64,000 nucleotides of DNA, from the NCBI GenBank assembly GCA_021234155.1, contig JAJEKV010000065.1, positions 6,032,807 through 6,096,806 on the forward strand. Reading direction: 5' to 3'. Made by a program: the position numbers and the translations under genes. This DNA comes from Isoetes taiwanensis. Its lineage: Eukaryota; Streptophyta; Lycopodiopsida; Isoetales; Isoetaceae. The notes under the pieces were generated by a model. That model searched no databases, was not told where the DNA came from, and worked only from the letters and a program-made list of their open reading frames with translations. How positions within the stretch are numbered: the first letter of the stretch is position 1; the number at the start of each line of letters is the position of its first letter. Shown piece by piece: positions 1-12,594 of the stretch.

Positions 1-10
1 AGATATTTAT

Positions 11-105
11 GTTTTGTTATCCAAGACTTTCAAGATGTTCTATGCATGCGTATAAACCATGGGATCCCCACTTAGTCACGAGGACTAACCCCTTTGAGTG
101 CTATG
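11..105. repeat. Dispersed repeat, copy 1
   Basis: This stretch matches 19708-19815 in the same orientation. Both contain a run around 'ATCCAAGA', a shared ATGCATGC, and the block 'CCCCACTTAGTCACGAGGAC'. It is probably a piece of an unidentified transposable element or LTR. No coding capacity was recognised. Confidence 0.6.
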
Positions 106-3100
106 TCCGGTGGGAGGTAGCTTACGCTTATCACTTGATTGAATGGGTCTTGATGGTGATGGATAAATTGAGTATGACAAAAGTAGACATGTTGTGCCCC
201 GCTTGCAAAATTTAAAAGGGGATTAGCATCCGAATGAATGGGTTTAATTGTCCGCCTATTTATTTCGCCTTTAGCTAGGTTTGTCTATTACACCCAACTA
301 CATATCATGTTTTTCTTGGGAATAAGGTCCCCTACATTGTTCAATCTCTCCTTTATGTTTGAGTTACACAATGGGGTTTGTTGTACTTCTCGAAGTGAAG
401 GGAATATAATGGACAAAGATGTGTCTCACAATTTTGAACATTTTCCATTATGAAATTTGAGTGGTCTAATATGTGGTTATAGTGCTTTGTGGAATTATAT
501 ATTTTTTTTTGAAGAACGTGTTTTACTTCATATTATACACTCAAAATATTACAAAGTACTTCCAGAAGTAAGAAATGTCCCTGAAGCATCAATCACTTTT
601 AGATGATCACCCATATTGGAATTTTAATACGACAGCCAATTGAGATCCGAAGCAATTATACAACTTCTTACGAATTTCTTTGAAGCACCACCGAAAGAAA
701 TACGCTTTATTATAAAAGACCTTTCTTCGCTTTCGCCCATACACTCCATATTAGCCAAGACTTTGCCATGTGAATTATATATTGTGTCTAAATGGTACTT
801 GTTATTGAATTAGGAGTACTAAGGAACAACGAAGGAAAAAACCATACCTTACCTTAATGGGCTACTGAGTGCATAGGCACCGAATGATACCCTACGCCAA
901 AGTACATCTTGGACAAAAATAATCATGCAATTTAAATAGACAGAACATGGAGATATCACAATTCCAAAGCTCAGAAATTCACAGATAGAGATTTAAAATA
1001 TTCATGATGTTTATGAATCAAGAATCAAAAGGCTTTCTTGAATAATGAAGTAGATTATCTCGCTGACTTGAATTTATATAGCTCTAGCCCAAACTTGGCC
1101 TTTGCTCAAATTTGGCTATTGGCTGATCCTTTAGGGCAATTTTAAAGAAGCAAGGCAGTAAGTACAAATCATCTTTTTACTTCTTTTGATTCTACAGAGG
1201 TATAGATCGGCCCAACTAAGAAAGCACACATTCTTTTTGTAAGTCTATGCTCACAAAACCTTGAATCACTTTGGTTCCTTTCGTGAGATGCATCCAGTGC
1301 CATAGGGATCCTCTCATATGTTTTCATGGTGGTCATCAAATATGGAGGCATACGCCTGCATATTTATGGCAATTAAGTACTTTGTGCATTGTTCGTGCAC
1401 GTAAATCTGACTAAACATGGCAATATGGCGTCCAACAATATATACAATCTAAGATGAAGATACTAGGGGAATACTCAACATGCTAGAGCTTCTTAAAGGC
1501 ATTCCTTTCTCTTATGTGCACTTGCTAACTTTACCATGCATCACAAAAGCTTGGATGGGGCTGAAAATAAAAGCTTGTATGAAGCTGAAAATTCATTCGT
1601 TATATACACAAACCTAAGTTTCTAGTTAAATATCTAAATCTAACCATCAACCAAAAGCCTACAATATCTAACTCTAAGCATCCAAGTGGCAGCAACTCCA
1701 TAAACACTTCTCTTATCAAATCCTAATTGAGACCAAAATTTAAGATCTTCCTAAAGAAAGAAACAGTAATGCAAAATACCATTACCTCATCCAAAATAAT
1801 ACTAAATTCAGATTATTAACACTTCGCTTTCCCTATAAAAGAAATAAAATAATGATCTCCTTCTCTTTTTGTTTATTTTGTTGCCTCGTCTTTACAAACA
1901 TAATTTTTCTACAGATATATCTTTATCAGACATTGAGGACGTTTTCCAGCCGAAAGCATTACTACTATTCTTGCCTCTATCATACAGACATCGGGCTTGT
2001 CTTTTTCCAAGGTATGGATGTTGTCACCTTATGGGGTATGCGCATCTGGTTTTACGGCCATGATTATAGCATAAAAATCATGGAATGGTATGCATTTACC
2101 CCATACGAACAAGGATGTTGCAACGACTGTCATTTATCTTTTCTATTGTAAGGAGATCGACATCATGGGAAATACTTGCAAGCTCACATGCTATCACTAT
2201 GTTGCTTTGGGGTTCACCGGCAGCATGTCTGCTCAGCGGATGTGCTTTGCTGGTGTTCCTGGATTCTGAAAATAGCTTTAGTAGAGGCAACTTTCCATTT
2301 GCAAGGATCGAATACATTCTTCAAGAATGCAACGCAGGAGGCTCTGCCAGATTGCGTGCTTGTAATGAAGAAGGTAACTTATATCTCTTTGCCATTTGCA
2401 TTTCCTTCTTATTGCATCTTGGTCAGACAAGTTGACGATATAATAGAAACAATGAAGTCATTGTTTAAGGGGGATCGGTTTTTGTAATGATGATGACAAT
2501 GGATAGAAACCAGAATGATCTACAGTGAAGAAGAGGAAGAATCTAAGAAAATTAGCATGGAGACATTCACCTTATGTGACAAGGAAGATGATGAGGGAAG
2601 AGATGATTCAAGAGGAGGGTGAATATGAGGATGAACCAAAGTTGTTCAAATAACGCCAATTTTGTGGGAAGGAAGAGAATATTTATTGCGGCGATATAAT
2701 CAAGAACGCTGTTTTTCTATGGATGTGTGCTAGAAGATGAGTTATCAAAAGACCTTGGCCGAATGGATAGAATTGGGTGCACACATCGACAAGGAGATAT
2801 TTGAGGTGACTTTTTATACTGGTAATGCGCCTATGAAAGGCTAGAGATATGTTGTGGTCAAGATGAGCCGAATCTGCCAACAGAAGAAGAATATCGACGT
2901 TTTTGTGCGAAGCTGCCAACATCATCTGGAGGTTTGGAAGGCTCTTCCGCCAATGGTGGTGCGATAAACCCTCATGGATTTCAAAAATTTGAGCAAGATA
3001 ATCTCTAGGGTCTTATTTGTCGAAGTCGATGACTTTTTTATACATGTACATGGTGGATGAAAGAAAGATTAAAGGACTCCACACTGCTGCAATATATCTC

Positions 3101-3119
3101 AAATGATATATTCAACAAA
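106..3119. other. No recognisable gene
   Basis: I see only short overlapping open frames, for example three around 1850-2490 in different frames. None resembles a protein family I know or has a convincing splice structure. A, E/K-rich stretch near 2520-2930 may be remains of a coding exon or transposon, but it carries stops in every frame. There is no RNA gene or clear repeat. Confidence 0.4.
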
Positions 3120-3860
3120 ATTTGGACTTATTCAGATTTAATAGATAGCACTTCAAGAATGCCATTTTAAGAATATATGTATTATTTGATTCTTCTTGAT
3201 TTTTATGATTTTTATAAGTTTTAATTATATAAATTTATCTTTAAACTAAAACTATAATGGTTATCAAAGAATAAATTTGATTTCCAAATTAATTTTCATT
3301 TGAATTTATTTAGAATTAGACATTTCAAGAATATAAAAATTTCAATTTTTAGTGATTTAACAGATTCAAAATTCAAAGAATTATGATAATTAAATGAAAT
3401 CATGGTTTGATGTTTATTGACTTAAAACTATTATTTCACAATTTACAAACTTTTATACTTTTAAAATATATTTTAAGAAAAGTTTTAGGTTGAAATTAAT
3501 TAAATGATATAAAGTTATTGGTTTAATAATAACTATTGAATAATTTATTATTGATGAAATAAAATATATTGACATTTAATCAATAATAGACTATTCATTT
3601 TTTATTAAACATAAACGTATTTAAATTCAATCTAAAACTTTCTTTAAATATTTTGAAAAGAATAGCATTTTAATTATACTAAAGTTGTCTTAGATGAAAA
3701 TTTTATTCTAAATAGATGAAACCGATAATTAGTTAAAAAGCAATCAGAAACTTAAGTAAGTATGATATTTTTAAAGATAAACAGAACAAATTATTAAAAT
3801 CAATAAGAGCTAAAAATGCATGAAATATTATCATGGCATCCTTTAAGTACATTTATTAGA
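3120..3860. other. AT-rich island
   Basis: Base composition shifts sharply here to long runs of A and T with almost no C or G, unlike both flanks. There are no open frames or obvious terminal repeats. It could be a scaffold-attachment-like stretch, an old insertion, or decayed transposon sequence. Confidence 0.5.
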
Positions 3861-4613
3861 TTTGAATAAGTCTGAATTTTGTGAAATGTGTCATTCAAGG
3901 TTCATTAATGGTGAGATTATTATCTTCAGCCAGGCCTTCAGACCAAAAGGAGCAGAGTTTGTATATTATGTTCGCGCATTATGCATGTTTGGGAACCATT
4001 CTCCATTGGCATCTAACACTGAAAGGGTGATAGAAATTAGCTGGGATGTGGTGTTAGAGAATTTTGACAACCAAGCAGGTCTGCGTGCAAGTAACATGTT
4101 TAATTTCTTAGCGGCTATTTTGAATCACCCGAGGTTGGATGCTAGGCTTGATAACATTGGAGTGATTCTTTTGCGAGATTAGTTTGGAAGGGGATTGAAG
4201 CAGGAAATAAAAGATGAGATGTGAAACCTAGAAAAATTGCAACCTATATGTTGTTTAAGTTTGACGTTCTTGTATTAGATGAAATTTATAACAAGAGATA
4301 TTTTTACTTTGTATTTCTTCATACCATGCGAAATATTGCAATTAGTGTTCCTGCCCAACGGGACTATTCGTGTCGTGTGATATTTATGTAAAGAAAGTTA
4401 GATAGCCATACGAAATAATATTAAATTTCTTTACTCCTCACACGACGCTATGATCTATTTGCCTGATCAACGGCATTCCTCACGTTGTGTAACACAAGCT
4501 ACTACGAAATTCTTTTTATAAATAAGAATGCTAGTTGCAGCCTTTCATCTCTTCCGCCTCTTCCACATCCGCCTCCATTCCCACCTCCGCTCCTTCTGTG
4601 CAATCCTTTGATC

Positions 4614-5003
4614 ATGGCATCTACATCTTCTTCAAACAAGCAACCACGCCAAAAAATCTTTCCCCTACATCAAGAGTTGCCTGTGGACATCACCCTTGCG
4701 GTAGTGATGAAGCGCTCCAAAGAAATCCAGGATTAAAACAGCCATCTGGTCGCTGAGAACATATGTGCCTCGGATACATTGTCTTTCACTAGGGCATTGC
4801 TGCATGAGCAAGACATCGAGCTCGCAAAAACGAACATCTTGTACCAGGAGGTGAATCACAAGAGGGCCGAGGCAGTTGAAACTGCCCACAATATTTCCTT
4901 GGCCTTAGAAGAAATGGAAAAGAGGCTTTGAGCTATGGAGGATGAGAATGCAAACTTAAGGATTTAGCTAGAGGATTATGAAGATTCCTTGCCATCTTTG
5001 TAA
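4614..5003 (+). pseudogene. Small coiled-coil ORF with in-frame stops
   Basis: Starting at the ATG at 4614, one frame reads about 129 codons to a TAA at 5001-5003, with three internal stops near 4734, 4929 and 4966. The predicted product begins MASTSSSNKQ and is then rich in Glu, Lys, Leu and Ala, with heptad-like spacing typical of a coiled coil. A TATA-like TTTATAAAT and a pyrimidine-rich leader lie about 100 bp upstream. That layout resembles the minus-strand ORFs starting at 18991 and 45299, so the three may be leader-plus-first-ORF remains of related mobile elements. I do not recognise the family. The stops argue against a working gene. Confidence 0.4.
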
Positions 5004-5569
5004 ATTTTCTATTTGATGAATATAAATATTTTCACTTGTTCTCGCTTTTTGTTCCAAGATCACATCAAAGCGAAATGCCTTGTGCACAAATAAATTGCAC
5101 ATTGTGTATTTCACGAAATGACGTGTGGAAAAAAATGTGCATAGTTGCTATTGCATTGTATAATCTCCATGTTATATGTATTTCTTATAAATGATGTACA
5201 TATAGTATTTTAGAGTTAACAATTACTGTAAAAATTCACATTTTGCATTGCCCTGGTCCAATATGTAAAACAACTATCGTAAATGGGGATAGATGGCATG
5301 TTACAATGACGCCAAACTTTATATGACCTGCGAAGCGATAAAATACCAAGACAATAGTGGAACAATGCAAAGATCATAACACATGACGTTCATTAGAATA
5401 TTTATTGAACACAAATGCCTAGATCATACTCTGCCCCTTACTGATGTTGCCCGTACATGTTGAAGTATCTTATACAATGCTCCTTACAATGACATTGAAG
5501 TAGTTTCAATACTTAGCATTTTTCCAAAACTCAAAGCTTACTCTAAGGCAATTCCCCCATAAAGAATGC
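5004..5569. other. No recognisable gene
   Basis: AT-rich sequence without a supported ORF, RNA gene or repeat. Confidence 0.4.
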
Positions 5570-6125
5570 CATCGATCTGAGCCATCAGATCGGTATTTTT
5601 GAATGGGTGAGCATGCATCTCTCCCATGCATGCATTGCATGCCTTTCTGGGGCTTTGATTCGTTTGGGGATGACTATTTCTTGCAGGTTCTTCATCGACT
5701 TCTCATCGGCATTTTCTCCTCTCTCAGCAGTTCCCTTGACTCTCTTTCTTTGATACCAGGCAGGGGAAGTGTTTCTCTCTGCTTGGTTTGCTAGTTTGGC
5801 ATCTTTTTCCATGTTGTGACATGTTCTTTCCCGATCTTGTCCTTTTTTTCCTTCAACCTTCGACCTCGATCCTGTTTTGATAAGGAAGTTCTCTTTTTGT
5901 CAGGAGCTTTTGTCTGTTTTCATGCGAGTCCTTATTCGAGAGTGCCATCGATCGCAGTCATCGGATCGGTATTCTCAAATGGGCGAGCATGCATCTTTCC
6001 CATGCATGCATTGAATGCATTTTCTGAAGCTCTGGTTCGTTTGGGGATCACTATTTCTTGCAGGTTCTTCATCGACTTCTCATCGACGTTTTCTCCTCTC
6101 TCAGCAGTTCCCTTGACTTCCACCC
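5570..6125. repeat. Duplicated ~175-bp segment, offset ~377 bp
   Basis: The segment at about 5570-5745 recurs at about 5948-6122 with roughly 90% identity by eye. Shared landmarks are the GATCGGTATT start, GCATGCATCT, TTTCTTGCAGGTTCTTCATC and CTCTCTCAGCAGTTCCCTTG. A related opening (ATCGATCCGAGCCATCGAAT) appears again near 38921. A second phrase, GAGCTTTTGTCTG followed by TTTCATGCGAG, occurs at 5903 and again at 6639. The short ORFs on both strands here are consequences of the duplication, not genes. Confidence 0.7.
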
Positions 6126-6164
6126 ATCCTCCCTTAATGTGTATATTATTGTAAATGTTGTTTT

Positions 6165-6275
6165 TTGTCACGAGGAACGCGTGACCAGCCTCTCGCTTTT
6201 TCGAGGTGTAAATGTTGTTCTTTTATTGCGTGGCACGCGTGACCAGCCCCTCGCTTTTTGAGGTTTTTTCTCTAT
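6165..6275. repeat. Tandem ~65-bp repeat with hairpin
   Basis: The unit containing ACGCGTGACCAGCC and CTCGCTTTTTCGAGG occurs twice in tandem. Each unit can fold through the CCTCG and CGAGG arms. No function is apparent. Confidence 0.55.
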
Positions 6276-6379
6276 TGTGTTTTTTTTGTTGGTGATGTGC
6301 AGGTCCAGGGGTATGCACGACTTTGGTATTCTCTATGAAACATGGATTTTTTTTGTGGGAATATTTAGCAGCCTTGCAT

Positions 6380-6640
6380 TGTCCAATCCCCTTGCCGAGA
6401 TTTTATCGCTAGGGTTTTTCCTCGAAAATTGAAAAGGGCGGGTTTTTTAATCCCGGTGATAAGCTCTCGGCAGATGCACTAGCCAACATCCGTAGCACAC
6501 AATTTTATTTTGGGGTCCAGGTGTTATAACTGGATATTCCCTATGTTTTTTATTTTTTGGGTAGCCTATGATGTGCAGCTACCCACTCTAGACCATTGTA
6601 GAAAAACTGCTGAGATGAATGAAAAGCCTAGCTAGCGGAG
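6380..6640. repeat. Dispersed repeat, copy 1 (relative at 39745-39995)
   Basis: Shared landmarks in order are AGGGTTTTTCCTC / AGAGTTTTCCTC, AAAAGGGC(G/A)GG(A)TTTTTT, a 'GGTAGC' block, and a 3' phrase ATGAATGA(A/C)AAGC. This looks like a non-coding dispersed repeat family whose ends I could not define. Confidence 0.45.
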
Positions 6641-8030
6641 CTTTTGTCTGTTTTCATGCGAGCCCTTGTTCGAGAATACACTGCCAATAATCTACTAACT
6701 ATAATACTTCCCTTTCAGTATTCTCAAGTTTATTTTCTCCTTATCATATAACGCTAATAATGCTCCATGTTACCACCACGTTCACCATGCCTCCATAAGC
6801 TCCTGATAGTCCTCTTAGTTCAACTGCATTCATGTGATCCCGTAACTGCTTCTACCCTGAAGTCATGGCCCAATATGGTCACATCTTATAACATTATTTA
6901 ATACAAGAGCATTTAGGTAAGGTTTCTAATATTCCATAGTAAAACCCACTTTCCATAAGGTTTCTAATATTCCATATTAAAACCCACTTTCCATAGCTAA
7001 TTAATTTATTGGTTCGTTATGCTCGAAATCACGCGCTTCGAGCTTAAAAATCCATAGGTTCTCATGGCCGCAACCATCCAACTGATCTCTAGCCAGAGAC
7101 TTATCTGCAAGCGTCCAAAGTATCCATTTTCTTGATTCATTAGTCCTTAATTACACATTTTCTTAGATGACTCAATTAGTTAAGCAATGCACAGTCCTAT
7201 GAGTTACTACATAGCTCTGCACGCATTCAAATAAACTTAATCTGAGAACAGACCATACTTACCCATGGCACTATTCTAAAGCCGTCTCATATGGGCAATC
7301 CTTTTTATGTCTTTATCTAAATGAACCAATTATTAACAAGCACCAAAAATCACGACAGAATGAACAAACGAAGAACCATGAAACAAAAAACAACGACAAA
7401 CCAAATCAGAGCTTTCTTATGCAGCATCGATCAATCTCTTTTGAAGAAGCTCAATCCAAATCGGCCTTGTGCAATTTCAGCCCATTTCTACTTGAAACCA
7501 AGCCTTTTCTCGTGTAATCCAAACACTCTGAAAGCTCCCGAATTTCCACAAGAGAATCGACATGGCTCATTGATTCCACTATAGGGTTCCTTGTTCATGT
7601 TCGGCTTCTTCTATGCAGTTTTCGGATATAATCTGAACATGTGATCCACTGTTTTTCATGTTGCCAACCAACTCTTGATGGAGCAATCACTTAGGAAACT
7701 CTTCCTAGAGCATCAAAGAGGTCAAACTGCATTAGATCATGAAATTAGCCCTTTCTAGCTATGCACATATGTTGGAAAAGAACCCATCTCCCGTGATCCA
7801 ATTTCCTCAATTGGATCCTATGCAATAAACATATCTAATCATGGCTGCAGCATAAGAATCATGGCATGCAACATAGAAATCAACGAAAAATCCCATCATA
7901 CCAACCAAGCTATAATGCAAAGCCTCTCAATCTGATGCTAGCTTTTTAACCATATATCGCTCGCAGATCCAAGCTTTGCCCTTTGCTCTTAGGCGCTACT
8001 CTCTCTAGGCGCTCCTAATGCCGGTCTCAT
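6641..8030. other. No recognisable gene
   Basis: A short direct repeat is visible near 6916-6990, where TTTCTAATATTCCAT and AAACCCACTTTCCATA occur twice. Otherwise no RNA gene, mobile element or supported CDS was seen. The 87-codon open frame at 7321-7584 has no recognisable similarity. Confidence 0.4.
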
Positions 8031-8034
8031 GTTT

Positions 8035-8330
8035 TTGATCACAACTGGAGATCCCGAACTCCGTTTCAGCTGAAATTTGGTGCTTTGCAAAGCTCTCTCA
8101 GATAGCTTTCTGAAGGTATGCGATTTGCATATGCTAGAATAGGGTTCGTATAGCAAAACAGCAGTTTTCTGGCTCCATCTCCAAAGGCGCTCAAACCCTA
8201 AGGCGGTGGTGCTAGTCACACGTTTTCACTCATAACAGGAGATCCAGAAGTCCATTTCAGCTGAAATTTATTGTGTTGGAAAGCTCTCTTAGCAACTTTC
8301 CGATGATGTGTGGTATGATCCGGTTGGCTA
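8035..8330. repeat. Diverged tandem duplication, ~195-bp period
   Basis: The phrase GGAGATCC followed by GTTTCAGCTGAAATTT and AAGCTCTCT recurs about 195 bp later with substitutions (TCCATTTCAGCTGAAATTTA, GGAAAGCTCTCTTAGC). Several frames end in both units and no product is supported. Confidence 0.55.
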
Positions 8331-8419
8331 AGTTATTTCTGTCAGAACAGCAATTTTCCGGCTGGTTTGCTCTTTTGGATTCTGGATTAGGGCTTCACAT
8401 GTTCCACTGGCTTGCCCTA

Positions 8420-9814
8420 ATTTGTTGGTCAGTTTGATTCAAGATCTGTCTAGGTACCCATGGACACTCTCAGGACATCCCCAACCCAACTTGAGAACCG
8501 CACCTGCACCTGTGACTCGCATTACAAACCGCCGACATGCCCATTTGGGAGGAGCATACAGCGCCCATCAAGACAAGAGACCTAGACCTAGCAAATGTGC
8601 CAAGGGAGAAGCCTATTCCATGAAGAAGGAGGCTCGCATAAAGGCTCAAAGCGTAAGCTCAGCTCAATTTCAGCCAAAGAAAGACACCTCGGCAGCACTC
8701 CATCTTTGCGCACCTCGTGACTGATTCCACAAGGGTGGCACACACCACCATGCCATGAGAGGTGGAGACAAACACAAAGCATGGTTGAGGATCACACCAC
8801 TCACATCTCACACCGCGTAAGAGCAACAAGCCTCCATCCCCCAGTGTGCTTAAGAAGCAAACCGCTATAGAAAGCAACAGCTATGTGCATTGAGACCTGT
8901 GCAACAATTGCTTGACAAGATTCGATTGTTGCAGCTTTGAAAGGGAGCAGGATAGACAGACTTTGCCGGCCTCCCGCACAAATAGACACCATGTCTACCG
9001 TGAGATGGACTTATAATGAAGGACAAGGAGAGAATTGAGCAGAGATGGTCACCGATATCTCCCCGCCTTCGATCGGACATTGCAGATGTCATTGCTACCG
9101 TGGGCATTTCAGATAGCAACTAACTAAAGCCGCTTGCTACAAAGCAGCCCTTCATAACAGGTTAGCACAATGGAGATCACCTTAACATCGCCAGATGATG
9201 TGGTTGCCTCTAGGATACAGGTTGGAACAAATTGCCCCTTTGTTCAAGAGCAAGAGGCACACGAGCTACGAGAAGCTACAATCCAACAGGGAAAGGACTC
9301 CATGCCAATGCACACGAGGCCTTGCAAAATTGTGTATACGAAGTTGAGAGCTTAAACAATTCCAGCAGAGCCGAGCTCTCGGCCTGTATATGAGGCAATC
9401 TCAGCACCTCACCGCCACCCATGCTCAAGCACCCATGCTAAGTCGTTCCTAGGCAGCACCACGACGCCTCTACTTCACCATTCCTCCACGCCAACAGACC
9501 TCCTATTCATGGACACCGACATCGCCTTCAACTCACGGTGACAAAGAACCTCTACATGCCGTCCCCAAAGAAACATTGATCCACGCGAGCTTAGTGAACG
9601 CAGACGAGAGGTCATAATTTGGTGATTCGTGGCCCCGCCGAAGAAGAGGGAGAGAATCTCATTCACCGACTCCGTGATGCGTATCATCAATCGTATGACA
9701 TTGCCTAGGCTCAGACACATTGCTCGAGCCACCGCCATGGTGCTCGACGCTCGCCTACAACCGTATTGTCATATTCACAAGAGCGTATATGCAAGTACGG
9801 ATGCCATAATGCCA
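8420..9814 (+). other. Possible ORF1 region of the decayed LINE downstream
   Basis: The block is less AT-rich than its flanks and lies just upstream of the LINE at 9815-12590 on the same strand. Several short open frames exist (8422-8724, 9170-9355), but none has a recognisable domain. By position it may be the N-terminal part of that LINE's ORF1. This is inference from location only. Confidence 0.25.
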
Positions 9815-12590
9815 GGGTAAGCAATTGAAGGGAACATCCTTGTATGTGGACCGAGACTCTCCCCTCAACAAGAACAAGAGTCCCGGCAGGCATGAGCTCA
9901 CCAAGGTTCGGGCATCCGCCAAGGAGGAGTTATGACTAGTTCGAGGCAAGATGCACGCTTTTCCGCCACCGAATATTGCTGCCGCACTCTCCTGCCATTC
10001 ACCGCCGCAGCCCCCACCTCCTCCTCGATCATGCTCCTCCACCGCTCAGCCCAGCCCCATGCCCTCGCCGCCATTGCCACTACCCTCGGTCATATGCCAC
10101 CCCAACTCCTATCATCGCTTCACTCGGGCCCCAACCCCTATCGCTTCATTGTCCGCATGACTCCGGGCCTCATACCGCTTCCCACTTTCCCCACAACTCA
10201 ATCCAAGCATGCCTCTCGCTACTAACAAATAGGAATGTGCCCTCGGTGGTCTCCCCGAATTGTCGAGGTTTCCCATGGCGTATGGGATAGTCTCAACTCG
10301 CTTGCTTGCAGATATGGATCTCATCTTCCTCATGGAGACATGGGAGCACGCAGACACACAGCTACCCGATCTTCTAGGCTATCAACATTTCTCGGCCTTT
10401 CAATAGTCGCACGTGCAAGAGGGGACATGGAGGGGTTGTCTCTTATTACCGGAGTCTTTGGCACACCGCCTTCCCCCATTACAAGATTGACAGACACCCA
10501 CCTGGACTTGTGGGTGCGGGTGCAGAATTGTAGTGGCAACCCTCTCTTCTTGGTCGCTTGCTACTTTCCACATGCGTAGCAACTTTACCATGCCCACTGT
10601 GATGTGGACAAAGCTAGCTCCATATGTCGATCTATATGATGACATACAAAGAACATAGACAGCTGGGTAGTGTGGTACCCTTGAGACTTCAATGCACCCG
10701 ACATGAGTAGAGCAGCCCATGAGACTTGATCCTTTGGCTCAGATGTGTTACACCGCGCCACGGAGGCTGCTTGGCCACCTAACATCGATTATAGTCGTCA
10801 CGCTTTGGCAAAAGCTTGTTTCTACTATGTGGTGTCTTTGACTTGGTAATTTGTAATGGCTCAGCATAGTGGCCTTCCTCCCCCGTAGTGCACCTCGCAG
10901 ACAAGAGAATCGTGGTGGAGGATCTAGTGGATCAACCACTTTCTGCAGGCACGCATGCAGAGAGATGAGGAGACCGATTCGCATCACCTTCCACTCTACC
11001 GCAGCTGGCTTGGCAAGCTGCTAGAACCCCTTTCTACCAAGGCAGCCCTCGTGATACCCTCACTTTGCATTGGATTATGAGCAGGCAAAGGATTATGCCG
11101 ATATGCTCATAGATGACCTTTCAGAATTTTGCAGCCCCACGCCAGAGCAAAGAAACCGGTCAACCGATTGAGCTACTTGGTACCGCAAGCAGAAAAGGTG
11201 TTTTGGGATAGCATGCCCGAAGTATCACGTGGACCGCAAATATTCCCGCCAGAATCTGTGGTTTGATGCCGAGTGTAAGGAATACAAATGCCGGCCCGCC
11301 AGATCACGCATCCCCGCATGCTCCCACATGCCACCACACAAATCGCGGCTTTCTTGAAGGCAAAGAAATCTCAAGACATTGTACGCCATCAAAGGGAAAT
11401 GTTTTACATGTTGAAAAGCCATCTTAGAACCTTTTGGCTAAGGTTCTTCGAAGCCAGCCCAAACCACTGAACATCACTAATGAGCAAAGTTGGGAACAAT
11501 ACTTGCAAAGAACTCTATGATCCCTCAAGGGACACGAAGCACTCATACCCCCACGTAATGGTCCGACATTAGAAATCACAGAGGATGATGTTACCTGTGG
11601 TCCGCAGCTGCTTAATAATGGGAAAGCAACGGACCCGATGGTATGCGTGCAGAGTTGCTCAAGTGGGCGTGGGAGCCTATGGTACCAAATTCTAACCGCT
11701 ATGTTCAACATAGCACTACAGAAGGATTCCCCAAAGAATGGACCACAAGCGTAGTTGTCCCCATTTACAAGGCAGGAGATCCACATAGTCCAACCACCAC
11801 CGAACAATCATGGTCGGGCTTCGGTGGTTTGCCAAACCGCTAGCCGGCATTATTGAGCAACAGCTGACCAGTGGGCGTATAAATGTGTGCGAAGCTCACG
11901 CAAAGGTGGTTCAGACCCCCAAGATTCAACCATTGATCATATCTTCACATTGAGGACTTTGGTTGAGGATAGCGTAAACCGCCACGGACCTCGTATTGTT
12001 GCTTTGTTGACTTTGGCGGCTTTTGACACCGCGGCTCGAAAAAGTTATGGGAAAGATTGCGGGCAACCGGAGGTTCCCGTGGATATGCAAAATGCAAAGA
12101 TACAAAAGTTGTAATGAGAGTTGCTCAGTCGATGCGATGACTCGACAACCATTCACTAGCAAAGATTGGGGTCCGCCAGGATGTCCTCTTTCCCCAACGT
12201 TGTTTGGTTCTCAGACATTGACCGCTTGGAACACCGCTCATGGACAATGGAGGTGGCAGACCCAACTTTTGCATCAGTCATCGTGCAACTCATCTATGCA
12301 TGATGTTGACCTCTTAGCTCACACCCGCAGGATATACAGCCTCACCTAGATGCTCGATACATTCCCGCGTGCCACGCATATGAACGCCAATCCGCCAAGA
12401 CTAAGGTGGTCCTAATCTCATCCTCGCGCCATCCAAGGCCCCCTTCATTCACTTATCGGGGGCAACAAGTGGAGGTGACACCTACCTACAAGTATCTGGG
12501 AGTGGAGTTTCCTTCTACACTATGCTGGGACACTTCCATAAGATTGCGTGTAGCAGCAGGCTGGAAAGCACTTTATGCAATGCAGAACAA
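9815..12590 (+). mobile_element. Decayed LINE (L1 clade), ORF1 end to RT
   Basis: A plus-strand non-LTR retrotransposon relic broken by many stops and frameshifts. Near 9820-9950 an ORF1-like end is readable (a 'YVDRD' phrase as in L1-type ORF1 ends). Endonuclease pieces follow at about 10240-10580, with 'DLIFLMETWEH' and 'LVACYFPHA' equivalent to the ETWEH and GCYFxP motifs of the lineage in the 51-64 kb array. RT pieces run from about 11600 ('WTTSVVVPIYKAGDP') to 12580 ('YKYLGVEF', 'KALYAMQNK'). The RT stops abruptly at about 12590, where a different LINE begins in the same orientation. Not functional. Confidence 0.75.
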
Positions 12591-12594
12591 AACA

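Noticed and set aside
3862-4182. A 106-codon ORF
   Set aside because: It opens at TTG, not ATG, has no recognisable domain or splice sites, and follows an AT-rich island.
5585-6261. Several ORFs on both strands with Cys- and Phe-rich products
   Set aside because: They are copies of each other made by the 377-bp-offset duplication and show no domain.
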